Of a stretch of DNA of 5,606 bases, positions 5,606 to 5,606 are shown piece by piece. Origin of the DNA: Chloroflexia bacterium (GTDB lineage Bacteria; Chloroflexota; Chloroflexia; Thermomicrobiales; UBA6265); the NCBI GenBank assembly GCA_013698495.1, contig JACCUV010000421.1, positions 1 through 5,606 on the forward strand, in the 5' to 3' direction. The notes beneath the pieces are model-generated. The model saw nothing but the letters and a program-made list of their open reading frames with translations. It made no database searches and was not told where the DNA came from. Each line of letters starts with the position of its first letter. Position 1 is the stretch's first letter. Both the position numbers and the translations under genes were made by a program.

Positions 5606-5606
5606 C

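Overview
The window comes from a bacterial chromosome of fairly high GC content (roughly 60% in the coding parts by eye), with a visibly more AT-rich stretch at about 1300-2150. No marker gene fixes the taxon. The mix of a GC-rich codon style, a bactofilin-like membrane protein, a PIN/Phd toxin-antitoxin pair and a glucosamine-6-phosphate deaminase of the N-G-H type would fit Chloroflexota or another GC-rich phylum. That is a weak inference, not an observation.

Left part (about 1-1372), minus strand: a type II toxin-antitoxin operon. A clear sigma70-type promoter (TTGAGA, 17 nt, TACAAT) and a very strong Shine-Dalgarno drive a Phd/YefM-type antitoxin. Its stop codon overlaps the start of a PIN-domain ribonuclease toxin. 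A third short reading frame follows 28 nt later. It looks like one protein split by a frameshift (492 to 158) and belongs to no family I recognise.

Middle part (about 1373-2162): an AT-richer, gene-poor stretch. It holds two doubtful reading frames, a 65-residue one on the plus strand and a 122-residue one on the minus strand, which meet tail to tail. There is no clear homology for either. It reads like an accessory or decaying segment between two better-kept regions.

Right part (about 2163-5606): three well-supported genes. On the minus strand, a serine hydrolase of the beta-lactamase/penicillin-binding-protein-like family (3495-4619) is followed by a bactofilin-like beta-solenoid protein with a multi-span membrane C-terminus (2163-3362). 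Divergently, on the plus strand, lies nagB, glucosamine-6-phosphate deaminase (4767-5543). A 147-nt intergenic region with a small AT-rich island separates the divergent pair. nagB is followed by nested inverted repeats at the window edge. All three products can be linked loosely to amino sugar and cell envelope metabolism, but neighbourhood alone does not prove a joint role. I saw no RNA gene, CRISPR array, intact insertion sequence or clearly novel defence system.
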